IMG/VR virus record: IMGVR_UViG_3300044712_001062
Coordinates: 62,001-126,000 of that record
Length of the DNA: 64,000 nucleotides
Origin: a virus
Reading direction: 5' to 3' (one strand)
Made by a program: the position numbers and the translations under genes. The notes below the pieces were generated by a model. That model was not told the origin of the DNA. It ran no database searches and saw only the letters and a list, made by a program, of their open reading frames with translations. Position 1 is the stretch's first letter. The number at the start of each line of letters is the position of its first letter. This document shows, piece after piece, positions 38,026 through 48,500 of the stretch.

Positions 38026-38427
38026 ATGGTAGTTAGATTAAAAAGACAACAAGACTGCAAATTGGAAGTTGAAAAATCCTTATCGAAATTAGGCTATAAA
38101 AATTCACCACGCCTTCAAGAAGCAATGGCCAATAAAGAATGTGTAGTGACGTTCACTGATGTCCCAATTGACATTTATACAAATGAAAGTTATGCAGTTG
38201 ATGTTGAATTGTGCATTGAATTGAACATTGATAACAATAATGAATTTCCATATACCATATTAGAGATCATTGAAAATGTAACTCGTGATGTTGAAGCAAG
38301 TGGCGCCCCATGGTGCACTGGATTTAGATTTACCAAACCCACCTACAGCACACTTGGAGAAACCATCAATGTCCACTTATATGCGATTTATCCAATGGAA
38401 CTTGACTGGATCGACAACAATAATTGA
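38026..38427 (+). CDS. Tail terminator-like protein
   Basis: The 133-aa protein (MVVRLKRQQDCKLEVEKSLS...) has alternating strands (CVVTFTDVPIDIYTNESYAV, VELCIELNIDNNNEFPYTIL) and a helix, ending IYPMELDWIDNNN. Size and layout fit a tail-terminator/completion protein of the gpU or gp11 kind that caps the tail tube. AGAGGTTCTCATT provides the ribosome-binding site. Family assignment is from position. Confidence 0.55.
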   Translation: MVVRLKRQQDCKLEVEKSLSKLGYKNSPRLQEAMANKECVVTFTDVPIDIYTNESYAVDVELCIELNIDNNNEFPYTILEIIENVTRDVEASGAPWCTGFRFTKPTYSTLGETINVHLYAIYPMELDWIDNNN

Positions 38428-38476
38428 TCATTAAACCATTTAAACCCATTTTTTAACTTTCATAATTTACACTGCA

Positions 38477-38492
38477 TATAAATGAGGTAAAT
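38477..38492 (+). promoter_or_regulatory. Late-type promoter for the first tail tube gene
   Basis: TATAAATGAGGTAAAT matches the late consensus, with one inserted base in the spacer between TATA and GGTAAAT. The transcript would begin near 38501, giving a leader of about 35 nt that includes AAGAGGAG before ATG 38536. Confidence 0.5.
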
Positions 38493-38535
38493 AAAGATCA
38501 TCTATCACCTTTGATCAAGAGGAGAAAATAAGACC

Positions 38536-39687
38536 ATGGTCGCAAAAAGAGAAATATGCATTACCGAAGACCCATATGCATATGATGAGGCAGTCGTAAA
38601 TGATTACGATATTGCCGCTGGCTTCGTAACAGCCAGTGATTGGATCGCGTATCCTGGGGGCACCGGTTATGCACATACCGCAGCGTTCAAAACTCTGCGT
38701 GTTAATCAGCATGACGATGCAGTCAGTCGTGATACCATTCGTGAAGAGTCAACCGATCAGGTTTCCGTTGCAAGTTTGTTCGGTGGAACTATCAGTCCAA
38801 AAGGTTCTTTCAGTGGAGCATTCAGAGGGTACGATTTCCATACCACTGGTCTCTTAAGAGGAATTATGGGCTATCAGACCCCTGCAACTGTAGCAAGCCC
38901 AGCAACTGGATTCGCCGCAGGATATCGATATGAACTTACGATGGTTCCGGCAACTCTCGCAATTAAAATTGTCGATGAAGCAGCAAAACTTACCAGTGGC
39001 GCAAAGGGATCTACTACCGTTTACCGTGGAGTAGGTATCAGTTCATTCGAACTTAAACTTGCAGCCAAACAGTATGCAACTTCAACTATTCAGTGGCTTT
39101 CGCGAAAACCTGAAGTATACGACGAGGCAGTTAACTCAAACACTGAACCAACCGGGGATCCAGCACTGTTCTACAATGCAGTTCTTAAGTGGACTCCAGA
39201 AGGTGGAAGTGCAACTCCATTCAAGTGCATTGATTTCAGCATGAGTATTAACCGTCCAATCGATACCGATGACTATTCCATTGGATCACAGTTCCTTGCA
39301 AATTTATCATACAACGGTCTTACCGAACTTGGAGGAGACATCACCCTTTCCGGTACTGACTGGGATAAGATTCGTGCCATGTATGCAGGTAGCAACAGCG
39401 ATCTCATCAACACACTTGACCAGGGCAAGCGTGAATACTTCGGTAGTGTAACCAATACTACAACCAGTAACGTCCTTGCAAACGCAATTCCTGCAGGAAA
39501 ACTCGAAATTCTCCTGCACTCTCCAGACGGAACTCGTGTAATTTCCCGTATCACTTGTGATCAGGCAAAACTTACCGAAGCAAGCCGTTCTGCACAGGGA
39601 ATTCAGCGATGGAACAAGACCGTTAAGTGGATGGCAATTACTAACAACACCAGCAAATTCTACGTTGATGTTTGGAACCCAGTATAG
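38536..39687 (+). CDS. Major tail tube protein
   Basis: The 383-aa protein is beta-rich and uses GC-enriched codons like the capsid gene, so it is probably the abundant tube subunit. Core motifs shared with the next two genes are GVGISSFELKLAAKQYATST then IQWLS, INRPIDTDDYSIGSQFLANL and a C-terminal VKWMAITNNTSKFYVDVWNP. The N-terminal 40 residues are unique. It follows the terminator gene, as tube genes do. AAGAGGAGAAAATAAGACC is the Shine-Dalgarno region. Confidence 0.8.
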   Translation: MVAKREICITEDPYAYDEAVVNDYDIAAGFVTASDWIAYPGGTGYAHTAAFKTLRVNQHDDAVSRDTIREESTDQVSVASLFGGTISPKGSFSGAFRGYDFHTTGLLRGIMGYQTPATVASPATGFAAGYRYELTMVPATLAIKIVDEAAKLTSGAKGSTTVYRGVGISSFELKLAAKQYATSTIQWLSRKPEVYDEAVNSNTEPTGDPALFYNAVLKWTPEGGSATPFKCIDFSMSINRPIDTDDYSIGSQFLANLSYNGLTELGGDITLSGTDWDKIRAMYAGSNSDLINTLDQGKREYFGSVTNTTTSNVLANAIPAGKLEILLHSPDGTRVISRITCDQAKLTEASRSAQGIQRWNKTVKWMAITNNTSKFYVDVWNPV

Positions 39688-39729
39688 AATCCCCTTAATT
39701 TTTCTATTTTTTAACTTCGCTACATTCGG

Positions 39730-39745
39730 GTTATATAAGGTAAAT
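39730..39745 (+). promoter_or_regulatory. Late-type promoter for the second tail tube paralogue
   Basis: GTTATATAAGGTAAAT matches the late consensus exactly in its 3' part. The ATG at 39760 is 30 bp from the TATA start, so the mRNA is essentially leaderless. Confidence 0.6.
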
Positions 39746-39759
39746 ACCCAAAATGTGGT

Positions 39760-40497
39760 ATGGTAAGAGGAGTCAAAATCACTACCGATCTTCCGATTAG
39801 TGATTCTTCATTCAATATAGGCAGAGATCCACTTGTTGAGCAATCAATGAATGGAAAAGGTGGTCAAAAGTTATACGGCGGGTTATATAACAATATTAGT
39901 GGTTCATTTGGTGGAGCACTTCGAGCAAGTATGGTTACATATGCTTCGACAATGATAACTGATAATGGTAAAAAAGACTATACAATTATAACCAACGACG
40001 ATAACGGCAATGGTATTAGCGCAACTGATTGTGCAATTACTTCTTGTGAAATTTCCATGAAAGCCGGTGATTATGGTAGAATTTCCTATAATTGGATCGG
40101 CCAAGAATACTCAATGACAGCAGGTGCAGGTGCTGGCGATTACAGCGCTGATATTGGTGTGTTTTCTGGTGGATCGTGTAGTGCGGGAAGCGTCAGTGCA
40201 TTTAGTGTGAAAATCGAACGCCCATATTCCGCTGACGATTTCATCATAGGAACTGACTATTTCTCACAATCAATCTATCAAAGCGGTGATACTAAAGTCA
40301 CAGGAACCATCACACTGGCCCAAGCAACTGCATATCCAGGAGCAAGCGTAAGTGGAGCAACATTCGACTTTGACGTTGCAGGTGTCACAATAGCCACTAT
40401 GATTCTCACTGGAATTGCTCAAAATACCAGTAGTAGAAGCCTCATTCAAAAAACATACAACTGGGCTTGTGGATCTGACGATATCGAATTCACTTAA
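39760..40497 (+). CDS. Tail tube paralogue 2
   Basis: The 245-aa protein shares with its neighbours ATDCAITSCEISMKAGDYGR then ISYNWIGQEYS, and IERPYSADDFIIGTDYFSQS then TKVTGTITL. It is shorter than the first paralogue and lacks its long N-terminus. It begins VRGVKITTDLPISDSSFNIG. Either a minor tube variant or a structural component at the tail end is possible. It has its own late promoter, so can be expressed at a different level. Confidence 0.7.
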   Translation: MVRGVKITTDLPISDSSFNIGRDPLVEQSMNGKGGQKLYGGLYNNISGSFGGALRASMVTYASTMITDNGKKDYTIITNDDNGNGISATDCAITSCEISMKAGDYGRISYNWIGQEYSMTAGAGAGDYSADIGVFSGGSCSAGSVSAFSVKIERPYSADDFIIGTDYFSQSIYQSGDTKVTGTITLAQATAYPGASVSGATFDFDVAGVTIATMILTGIAQNTSSRSLIQKTYNWACGSDDIEFT

Positions 40498-40499
40498 AC

Positions 40500-41369
40500 A
40501 TGTTCATCAAAGGACTTGCCTTAAATTCAACATCCCTACCAATATTATCCACAAATTTCTCCACCGATAGAAATTTATTAATTGAAGAATCATGTGGATC
40601 GGTTGGTGAGCCTAAAATTTATGGTGGAAATTACACTACAAATGGCCAATTTAGCGCAGCATATCGCCCTGAAATATTCAACACTTACATCCAAAACGGT
40701 CTACTAGGCAACACATCAGGTGGGGTTGGTGAATCCTTTTCATTCTACGATGTATCCACTGGCGATCAATATGGCAAAGTATGGACATTTGCATCATGTG
40801 CGATAACATCATGTGAATTAAGCGTAAGAACTAAAGATTTCGCCCACATAACATTTGACTGGATTGGAACCTATAAAAAACCACTCGCATACACCTTGAG
40901 TGCCCCAGACAACACCAAGGAAATCCCAATATTTTACAATGCAACCATCCAAGGAATTAAATGCACTGGAGTTACCATTAAAATCACCAGGCCATTAGGT
41001 AACGATGATAATATCCTTGGTAGTCAATATACTCAATCCCTTTACCAAAATGCCAATTTGAATATCGAAGGTTCAATATCATTATCCAACCGAGATTACA
41101 CATACATAGACGACATCATAACAACCGGTGATGAAGCAAATTGGAATAACGATGATCCAAAATCCAATGTGGTAAGCCTTGGGCAATTAGTAATCAACTT
41201 ACATAATCCAAGTGGCACTAAACGATTAACCACCATAACCCTGCCAAACATCAACGCCGTCAATACTGAAGTTTCAACTGAAGGACAAAGTCGCTTTGAA
41301 AAATCCATTAAGTGGCGTGCAACAACATCCAATACAAGCGCAATACAATTCAGCGATGTTTATCCATAA
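40500..41369 (+). CDS. Tail tube paralogue 3
   Basis: The 289-aa protein starts 2 bp after the previous stop. It has FASCAITSCELSVRTKDFAH then ITFDWIGTYKK, ITRPLGNDDNILGSQYTQSL then LNIEGSISL and a C-terminal IKWRATTSNTSAIQFSDVYP, aligning with both neighbours. Its N-terminus (MFIKGLALNSTSLPILSTNF) parallels that of paralogue 2. The gene has no obvious own promoter and probably relies on that of paralogue 2. Confidence 0.7.
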   Translation: MFIKGLALNSTSLPILSTNFSTDRNLLIEESCGSVGEPKIYGGNYTTNGQFSAAYRPEIFNTYIQNGLLGNTSGGVGESFSFYDVSTGDQYGKVWTFASCAITSCELSVRTKDFAHITFDWIGTYKKPLAYTLSAPDNTKEIPIFYNATIQGIKCTGVTIKITRPLGNDDNILGSQYTQSLYQNANLNIEGSISLSNRDYTYIDDIITTGDEANWNNDDPKSNVVSLGQLVINLHNPSGTKRLTTITLPNINAVNTEVSTEGQSRFEKSIKWRATTSNTSAIQFSDVYP

Positions 41370-41432
41370 TTTTACTATTTTTTGAACATTTAAAAACTAA
41401 ATTTCTAAATCTCAAAACACCCTTACATTACA

Positions 41433-41448
41433 TTTATATAAGGACAAT
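41433..41448 (+). promoter_or_regulatory. Late-type promoter for the tail chaperone genes
   Basis: TTTATATAAGGACAAT is the third exact copy of this form of the late promoter. The ATG at 41463 is 30 bp from the TATA start. Confidence 0.6.
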
Positions 41449-41462
41449 TTGAACTTTGCTTA

Positions 41463-41966
41463 ATGACTCGTAAAGCGGTAAATAACGGACGTTTAGAAAT
41501 TAAAGGCGATGACGATACTTATATCATCAAAGTTCCAACCGGACCACTTGGATGGAAACACTTTAGAATTCTCATGGAAGTTGAGAACGAGCGTGCCAAT
41601 TGCCCAAGAGAACCAGTATTCGTTGACAAAATGGTCGAAGTCAAAGATGCAAAAGGCAAAGTAATACTTGGTGAAGATGGCAAACCCAAATTCGAAAAAG
41701 TCCTTGATGAAAATGGCAAGCCGATCAGAGTTCCACTCCTTGATGATCTGGGTGTTCAGGTCGAACGTGTATTAGAAACCCCAGCCCTAAAAGAAGTGAT
41801 GATGACCCAGATGGACAAATGGGTAGAGTTGGTGCTTCCGTCTATCCTAATCTCACATGAACTTGATGAAATTCCGTGGACCCAGTTAATGGCAATCTTC
41901 ACGGCGGCGGTGCAAAATATTTCAATAGACAACCGCTCCTTTCGAGATATGGACGAGCCTGTATGA
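41463..41966 (+). CDS. Tail assembly chaperone, first part
   Basis: The 167-aa protein has VPTGPLGWKHFRILMEVENE at the N-terminus, a charged linker with repeats DGKPKFEKVLDENGKPIRVP, and a helical end (TQMDKWVELVLPSILISHEL then WTQLMAIFTAAVQNIS). Position between tail tube and tape measure and the 'helical domain, then overlapping second frame' design fit the lambda gpG-like chaperone that wraps the tape measure. A second frame overlaps its end, see next entry. Confidence 0.75.
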   Translation: MTRKAVNNGRLEIKGDDDTYIIKVPTGPLGWKHFRILMEVENERANCPREPVFVDKMVEVKDAKGKVILGEDGKPKFEKVLDENGKPIRVPLLDDLGVQVERVLETPALKEVMMTQMDKWVELVLPSILISHELDEIPWTQLMAIFTAAVQNISIDNRSFRDMDEPV

Positions 41967-42183
41967 ACAAGCAACCCAATGTAATGATCCAGATGGTTAT
42001 GACAATAGATCTGACGAAATGATGAAGTCAATAGGCTTCTTGGCATTGCTATCAGGTTGTTTACCACACCAAGTATTCGAAGCAGATAATTGGTTTGAAT
42101 GCCTATCGTTTGACCTTCGTTGCTCTAATTTGGTGTGGTCCGAAATGATTCCAATATTAGCAGGCAAGATGGGCTTTAAATGA
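41929..42183 (+). CDS. Tail assembly chaperone extension (frameshifted)
   Basis: A frame in +1 relation to the upstream gene opens right after TAG (41926-41928) and runs 84 codons to TGA (42181). It reads TTAPFEIWTSLYEQATQCND then SIGFLALLSGCLPHQVFEAD, a helical sequence like the T extension of tail chaperones. It has no ATG until MMKSIGF (about codon 31) and no Shine-Dalgarno there, so expression as a fusion by +1 (or -2) frameshifting within 41929-41966 is likely. CCT-GTA-TGA at the zero-frame stop and TCC-TTT-CGA are candidate slip sites. Confidence 0.65.
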   Translation, partial: TTAPFEIWTSLYEQATQCNDPDGYDNRSDEMMKSIGFLALLSGCLPHQVFEADNWFECLSFDLRCSNLVWSEMIPILAGKMGFK

Positions 42184-42222
42184 TCCATTACCCATACATT
42201 TATATAACTTCAAAACTAATTT

Positions 42223-42291
42223 GTATGTGCCCAACATGAACAAACAGTTCAAAGCAAGGATCTTTTTTTCCTTGTTTTTGTTTGTTTAGGA
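42223..42291 (+). ncRNA. Viral small RNA family, copy G
   Basis: A TATA box (TTTATATA, 42199-42206) lies 24 bp before GTATGTGCCCAACATG. The arms GAACAAACAGTTCAAAGCAA and CCTTGTTTTTGTTTG pair, with a loop near GGATCTTTTT. It ends TTTGTTTAGGATT. It lies in the gap between chaperone and tape measure and converges with copy H. Confidence 0.6.
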
Positions 42292-42416
42292 TTATACGGC
42301 ATTGTATCGCTGAACTCTCAACATCAACAAACAACTATTTTATTTTTAATCCAAATGATATAGCCAACGCTATCCAATTTTAAACTTTGAGAAATGAATT
42401 GCCGACAACCTCAAAA
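42292..42416. other. Spacer between convergent small RNAs
   Basis: This 125-bp AT-rich spacer has no gene. GATATAGCCAACGCTATCC (42358-42376) forms a short hairpin (GATA(T)AGC...GCTATC). U-rich tracts that could stop each RNA lie at its two ends. Confidence 0.35.
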
Positions 42417-42479
42417 CTACTCTAAACAAAACAACAAAGAAGGGGTTCCCTCTTTTATGTCTTGTCCATCGGCACATAC
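42417..42479 (-). ncRNA. Viral small RNA family, copy H
   Basis: On the minus strand a TATA box (TTTTATAA, around 42496-42503) lies about 24 bp before GTATGTGCCGATGG. Arms ACAAGACATAAAAGAGGGAA and CCCCTTCTTTGTTGTTTTG pair, and the 3' motif is GTTTAGAGTAGTTTTGAGG, nearly identical to copies E and I at this end. It converges with copy G. Confidence 0.6.
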
Positions 42480-42552
42480 AAATATATCGCAACTATTATA
42501 AAAATGTATTGATCACCGTGCATAAAACATCACCGGCGAATGACCCTCCTGA

Positions 42553-42569
42553 TTTTATATGTGGTAAAT
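42553..42569 (+). promoter_or_regulatory. Late-type promoter for the tape measure gene
   Basis: TTTTATATGTGGTAAAT matches the late consensus with GTGGTAAAT. The ATG at 42584 is 31 bp from the TATA start. Confidence 0.6.
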
Positions 42570-42583
42570 AACATTGAATTGGT

Positions 42584-45500
42584 ATGGCTCAATACAGTGA
42601 TGAACAGTATAGCAGGATGGTTAAGGCCATTAATGGTGCATTAAGTGGAATTTTCAATAAGCCAAGAGAATTACCACATTATGCGGAGGGCACTAACGAT
42701 CTTACTGGCACACAAAAAATTGAGCAATATGCAAGAGACTTGATGCTTGGTGGAATATCCCCAGAGGAAATAGCGAGGAGATATGCTGCACAGCAATTCG
42801 CTCAAAAAGGAAAATATAGCGAAGCATCAGTCAAACAACTTGCTCCTCACATCGCTGATCGCCTACAGCCAATTCGACAAAATGTTCAATCACAAGTAAG
42901 TAAATATAATCAAGTTAAGGATCCTGTATTGGAAAATGTCATTCGCATTATTGGACTTACTGGCCATACTTCCAATATGAAAGCCATAATGGATGGCAAA
43001 AATATTAGTCCTGAACTCCAGGAAATGTATATTAAAAATGCATATGCAAAGAGATCTACTATTGCGACTAATAATTTCCAAAATATTATAAAGTCGAAAT
43101 CAGGCCCTGAACTTGAAAAATACCTCAAATCACTTGCAAGAGTTAAAACTTCAAATCCACAATTTGATCAAATAGGTGGTGATATTGGTGGAAATGCAGT
43201 GGCAAGACACGTTCGATCTTTAATGAAGGCCAATGAACCTAATATCATGGGAATGGGTATTAGTCGATCTATCCTGCGTAATTATATTCCAGATGTTAAA
43301 CCAATTGCTGCCAAACCAGCCACTCAAATTTCAGATTCATATGCCCAAAAATTCCTACAAAATGTTCAACGTAATCAATCATTAAAAGGTCACTTTGCAG
43401 CCTTGCAAAACTTTACTAAAGTTGGACAAAACCTTCCAGCATTTGGCCTGCAAAATATGCTTAAGAGCCTTAAATCTCCTAAAATGCCCAATCAAATTAG
43501 TAGATTGCCAAATTTAAATTTCATGGGCAATAGTCGTGATAGTCATAAATATGGCATTTTAGATTCTATTAAGTCACGTAAAAAAGATATAATATCAACT
43601 GGACTCCAAGGCGCTGGAATCGCAGGACTTGGAATGCTTGGAAGTTTTGTTGGTAATCTATTTTCAAGTGGAATTCCAATGCCATTTAAAGAAGGGGGTA
43701 TGATTCCCCGATTTAATAGCGGTGATTATATAGATGCAGAAGAAGCACAGGGTGGACAACTTCAGTTTAGAAATGCTGATTACTTTAATAAAATATACAA
43801 GGAACAAGTAAATGGATTGATGAATTCCAAGGGTAAAAATCTTACTTTTTGGAGAGGAGCAGATGGCCACGATCCATCAGTAATATCTGATAATCAAATG
43901 GAAACTTCTGGAAAATGGTTCACTCCAGATCAGAATTATGCACAGGACTATGCCAAGTATACTAAAGGTAGTTTGTTTCGTGTAGACATTCCAAAGAAAG
44001 ATGTAAAACATAGCCAACTTCGCAATTGGTTATCACAAGCAGCATCTCCGAATGAAGCAGTGTTGCCAAAGAATTTTGCTGCAATGGCAAAACATTGGGG
44101 CAAATTTGCTAAAGGTGGACTTGGTGGTATACCTGCACTCATTTCGTCACATGAAAAATTCGTCTCGCCAAATGTAACTGGAAAATATGGAGTTAAACTC
44201 CTAAATGCTATAAACCGAGGTGGGATTGATGGAAATTTAGATAAACATGAACAATTATCAATTTCCAAGATGATCTCTGGTAAACAATTGTCAAATGGTG
44301 GGATTTCGACTATTATGGGTGGTAGTGGGAATCCAACTGCTGATGACATATTTAGTGTATTGCCAAGAAATTCATATATTGTCAATGCCAAGGCAAGTGC
44401 TGAAGTCGATAAGCATTTCCCAGGTTTGTTAAATTCAAGTGGAGTTAGTCGATTTGCAAATGGTGGACTTGCTGGATTTGCCAAGGGAGATCAAGTAGAT
44501 CCACGCAAATATGATTCAATTGCCAAGAACTTTGTAGGATCTTACAGTGCCGATATGGGCACGAGTAGTGATGCAATATATGGTAATTTATTAGGCTCCA
44601 AGGATTTATTTGCATTAGTTGCCAAGAATACTAATAGACGACAGGGAGATTTACGTAGTCAATTAGATAGTGGTGATGTTAAGGCTCACGATGATTTGAA
44701 AAATTATGCAAATCGAGTAATGCCAATTGTTGAACAGGCAATTAAACAGGCATTTCCAGATACAGTTAGAAATCCGGGACTTGATGGTAAATCATATCCA
44801 AAAGTTGATTATTCAAGTGATGGTTCGAAATTTAACAATCAGCGATATTCAAGTATAGCGGGAGTAGGTCCGACTCAACCACAATACGGTGATAAAGTTG
44901 CACATGCTGGAATTACATCTTCATTTTCAACAGTTCCTGGTGCTGGTCTAACCAATGTAATGAGCAAAGGCTTTGAACAATACAATGCAAATAATGATCC
45001 TTTTGCATATTTAATGAGATCGTTCAGGAAAAATAATGCTGAACAAAAAATTGATCAGTTTTTTAAAAATATGCATATGGCAAGTCAGGTAATGGGAAAG
45101 GGTATTTTTTCAGAATCTGATGATATGGATGTTGGTGATCGTAGATCAATGGGTAAGTCAAGTGTTGGTGGTTTGTATCGTGGACACATGACCTATAAAC
45201 AGGGAGAACTTACTGATCATGCTGGTGCTCCAATTGGCCCCGCGGGTGCTCGCATAGACATGAGCGATGCTTGGGCATGGTCTACTGATGAATTAAATAG
45301 TATTGGAAAAACAAAACCAAATCGTGGTAGAATTAGAAGTGCAATTCATGATATGAGTGGTGGTATTGGGACGTTCTTTAAAAACATGGGAAGTCCAATG
45401 GATACCAAATATAGTTTCTCTGCACAAGCAAATGCTGATGTTGGTGGAATATATTCTAATATTGATACCAGTAAATTGTCAATTGACGAACTTACAAAGG

Positions 45501-48500
45501 TTTTGGAAACTGGTAGACTTAATGGGCAAGATCCACAAGAACTGAAGAAACTTTCAGCATTTATTAGCAATCGCAAGGCATATGACGATGCTCCTAAAAA
45601 TATTGCTGAAGAATTTAGTCGTGAATTTGGCAATACAATTGGAAAAAGTCAAATAAAAGATTTAATTAATATTGAACGTGGTGTAGCGACTGATAACAAA
45701 GGAACTCAAAAAGCAACTACTGTGGTTACTACTGATATATTAAAAACAATGCTTGATAAAAGTGGAATGGATCCTGCTGAAATTGAGCAACGTATTGGTC
45801 ATGTAATGAGCAGGGTTTTCCAAGTCCCTGAAGAAATGAGACCAAATTATCAAAGGGGTCTGACTGATAAACTATCAGCAGGAGTAATGGGGACTAATGG
45901 GCAGATGGTTCGTGGTCGTACTGACTTAATGAACTTTGATAGAGAAGGTCGTCCAGAATTAAATGCAAATGCCATAAAACAGTCGGGTGCTGATTTAAAT
46001 CAAGTTCGTAAAGTAGCAAATGAATATCACAAAGAATTTATTGCGAATAATAATGTAGCCACAGTTTCTGTTAATCATACTGCGGAATCGGTTAAGAAGG
46101 TTGGTCTTGGCATTGGTGAGATGAGCAAGAGTGAGAAAATCTTATCTACACTTTCTTGGAAATTTGCATCGTTAAGTATGTCGGCAATGGGTGTATATTT
46201 CTCCATGCAGTCTGTGATAATGATCTTCCAGCAGGCTGTAGGAGCAATCACAGGACCACTTAGTGATATCGAAGGTATGATGAAGAACATTGGCATGTCC
46301 AATGCTTTTGGTGGTCTTGTAAACGCCAATAGCGTGATGGACAAGATGAATGTCAATGTCGATGATCTTACTAATGGATGGAAGCAGGTAACTGGATTAA
46401 CCGCGACTATTCAGACGATGTTTGCCACATTAGGTGCTAAAGTTTTTGGTGATTCATCATTTAGCGATAGGTTATTGGGGCCGCTTCAAGATTTATTTGC
46501 TGAATTGGGTAGTGCTGAAAACATTGATACATTCCAAAGTTTAATTGAAAGTGTAGTTAAGGCTGCTCCTGCAATGGTCGAAGGAATGAAGACATTTGCA
46601 AGCGTCCTTAAGATGATTACGGACAATCAAGGTTTAATGCAAGTGCTTGCCAATTTGTATATAATGTCGATTTTGGTTCAGCCCCTTGCAAGTGGATTTA
46701 CTGCATTGCTCACAGTGATTGGTGGATTTGCCGAGATGACAAGGCTTGTCCAAACTTTCAATGCCGCGTTACTTGCAACTGAAGCAATTTCCAAGAGTTC
46801 GGCAGCATCATTCTTGGTTGGATGGGGATTAGTCCTCGCAGAAATTTTACTCGTTGTCGAAGCAGTTAGTGAACTTGCCAATTTAATGCAAGTATCGCCA
46901 ATGTTCCTTGGACAAGGTAATTACCTACCGACATTATCCAATGGCCTTAATATTTCAGGGGTAACAGGCGCTCTTACTGGAACTCAAGGCAATTTCGCAA
47001 CTGGCGGAGAAGTTAATGGTCCTGGTGGTCCACGCGAAGATAAAGTCAATGCAAGATTAAGTGATGGTGAATATGTTATTAATGCGCAATCATCCAAGAA
47101 ATTAGGCAAAACATTCCTCGATGATTTGAACAATTTCGCGCAAGGTGGCACACCAAATCCAGCATCAATTCCATTAGGCCCAAGTGCAGCATATGATGTA
47201 GGTGGTCGATCCGACACTAATTACTATGGTGGAAAAACAGTAAGTGCGTTGGAAGATAATGCAACAGTAAATGGTATTACTTCCAAAGTATTGAATGATG
47301 CCAAGGAAAGTGATGGAATTGGCGTATATGTTCGCAATTGGAAAGAAGGAGATTGGGGTCCAGGAAAAGGTAATGGTAATAACCAAACACCATTCCAACT
47401 TCCAGACATTGGATATGTTTCAAGATTGTTAAGTGCAACTCCAAATAATTTCAACTTCAATGGAAATAATGCAAATGCAAATCCAAATCCAACAACAAAC
47501 CCAACTACAAATCCAGGCAGAATAACTGTAAATCCAAGCCCAACACCAAATCCTACGCCAAACCCTACGCCAAATCCATCGCCTACACCAAATACAAATC
47601 CAATATCAACTGTAATAAATTCAATAGTTTCATCAATAACTTCATTATTAGCAACTATGAATTCTACAACTGTTGGTTACAATCCAAAGACTGGAAGGGT
47701 TCGTGTTAGAATACCACCACCACCGAAACAAAATGGTAGTGGGTCAACTAATCACCAATCTGGAAATATAAATCCGTCAGCAGGGTTTGCAAATAGTGAA
47801 CTGTCTGAAATTTACTACAATCATGCTGGATATAGAAAGTGGGGAGATATTACTGATTATGGTCCACAGTCACGTAAGAAAACTGGATATATGGATCGGT
47901 GGAATAATGGTAATTACAATTATGGAAATGCTCCAGCAAATGCACAAAATGCAGCAGGGAGAAAGTTTACATTAGATCCGCAATTTGGGTTTATCCCTGG
48001 TGATTACGTAGGTCCAAATCAACGAGCATTATGGAGTAATGATGCAACGTGGGGTAGTGATCCAGCAGATCATGGAATGACTATGCAAGTTGCTGCAACT
48101 ACTGGTGGTGATGCTGAATCAGTAGCAAAGGCATATGGTTCAGTAAAAGTTCAGAATGCAATAGTTGGATATGCGGGAAAAGGATTCCAATGGGCTGGCC
48201 AAGGTGCACCTGCGGCAATTGCAAAGGTTGGTGCAAAATATGCTCCACAAATGCTTCAGAATAGTAAAACTGCAGGAATTGCTGGTAGATATGCAGCAAG
48301 TGGTGTTGGTAAAGGAGCTGCACTTGCAGGAACTGCATTTACAAAAGCCAATGCAATTGCATTCAATCCATATGTAATTGCAGGGGCTGGAATATTAGAA
48401 GCAGGATCTGAAAATGACAAGTTTGTTAAGCAAGGTCAATCACTTGACAGTATGATGGATCCAAAATACAAGTCAAATTCAGTAACTGGTTTATTAACTG

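Noticed and set aside
43948-44484. 178-aa minus-strand frame inside the tape measure gene
   Set aside because: It is antisense to a clear coding sequence, has no promoter or Shine-Dalgarno, and its composition mirrors the plus-strand codons.
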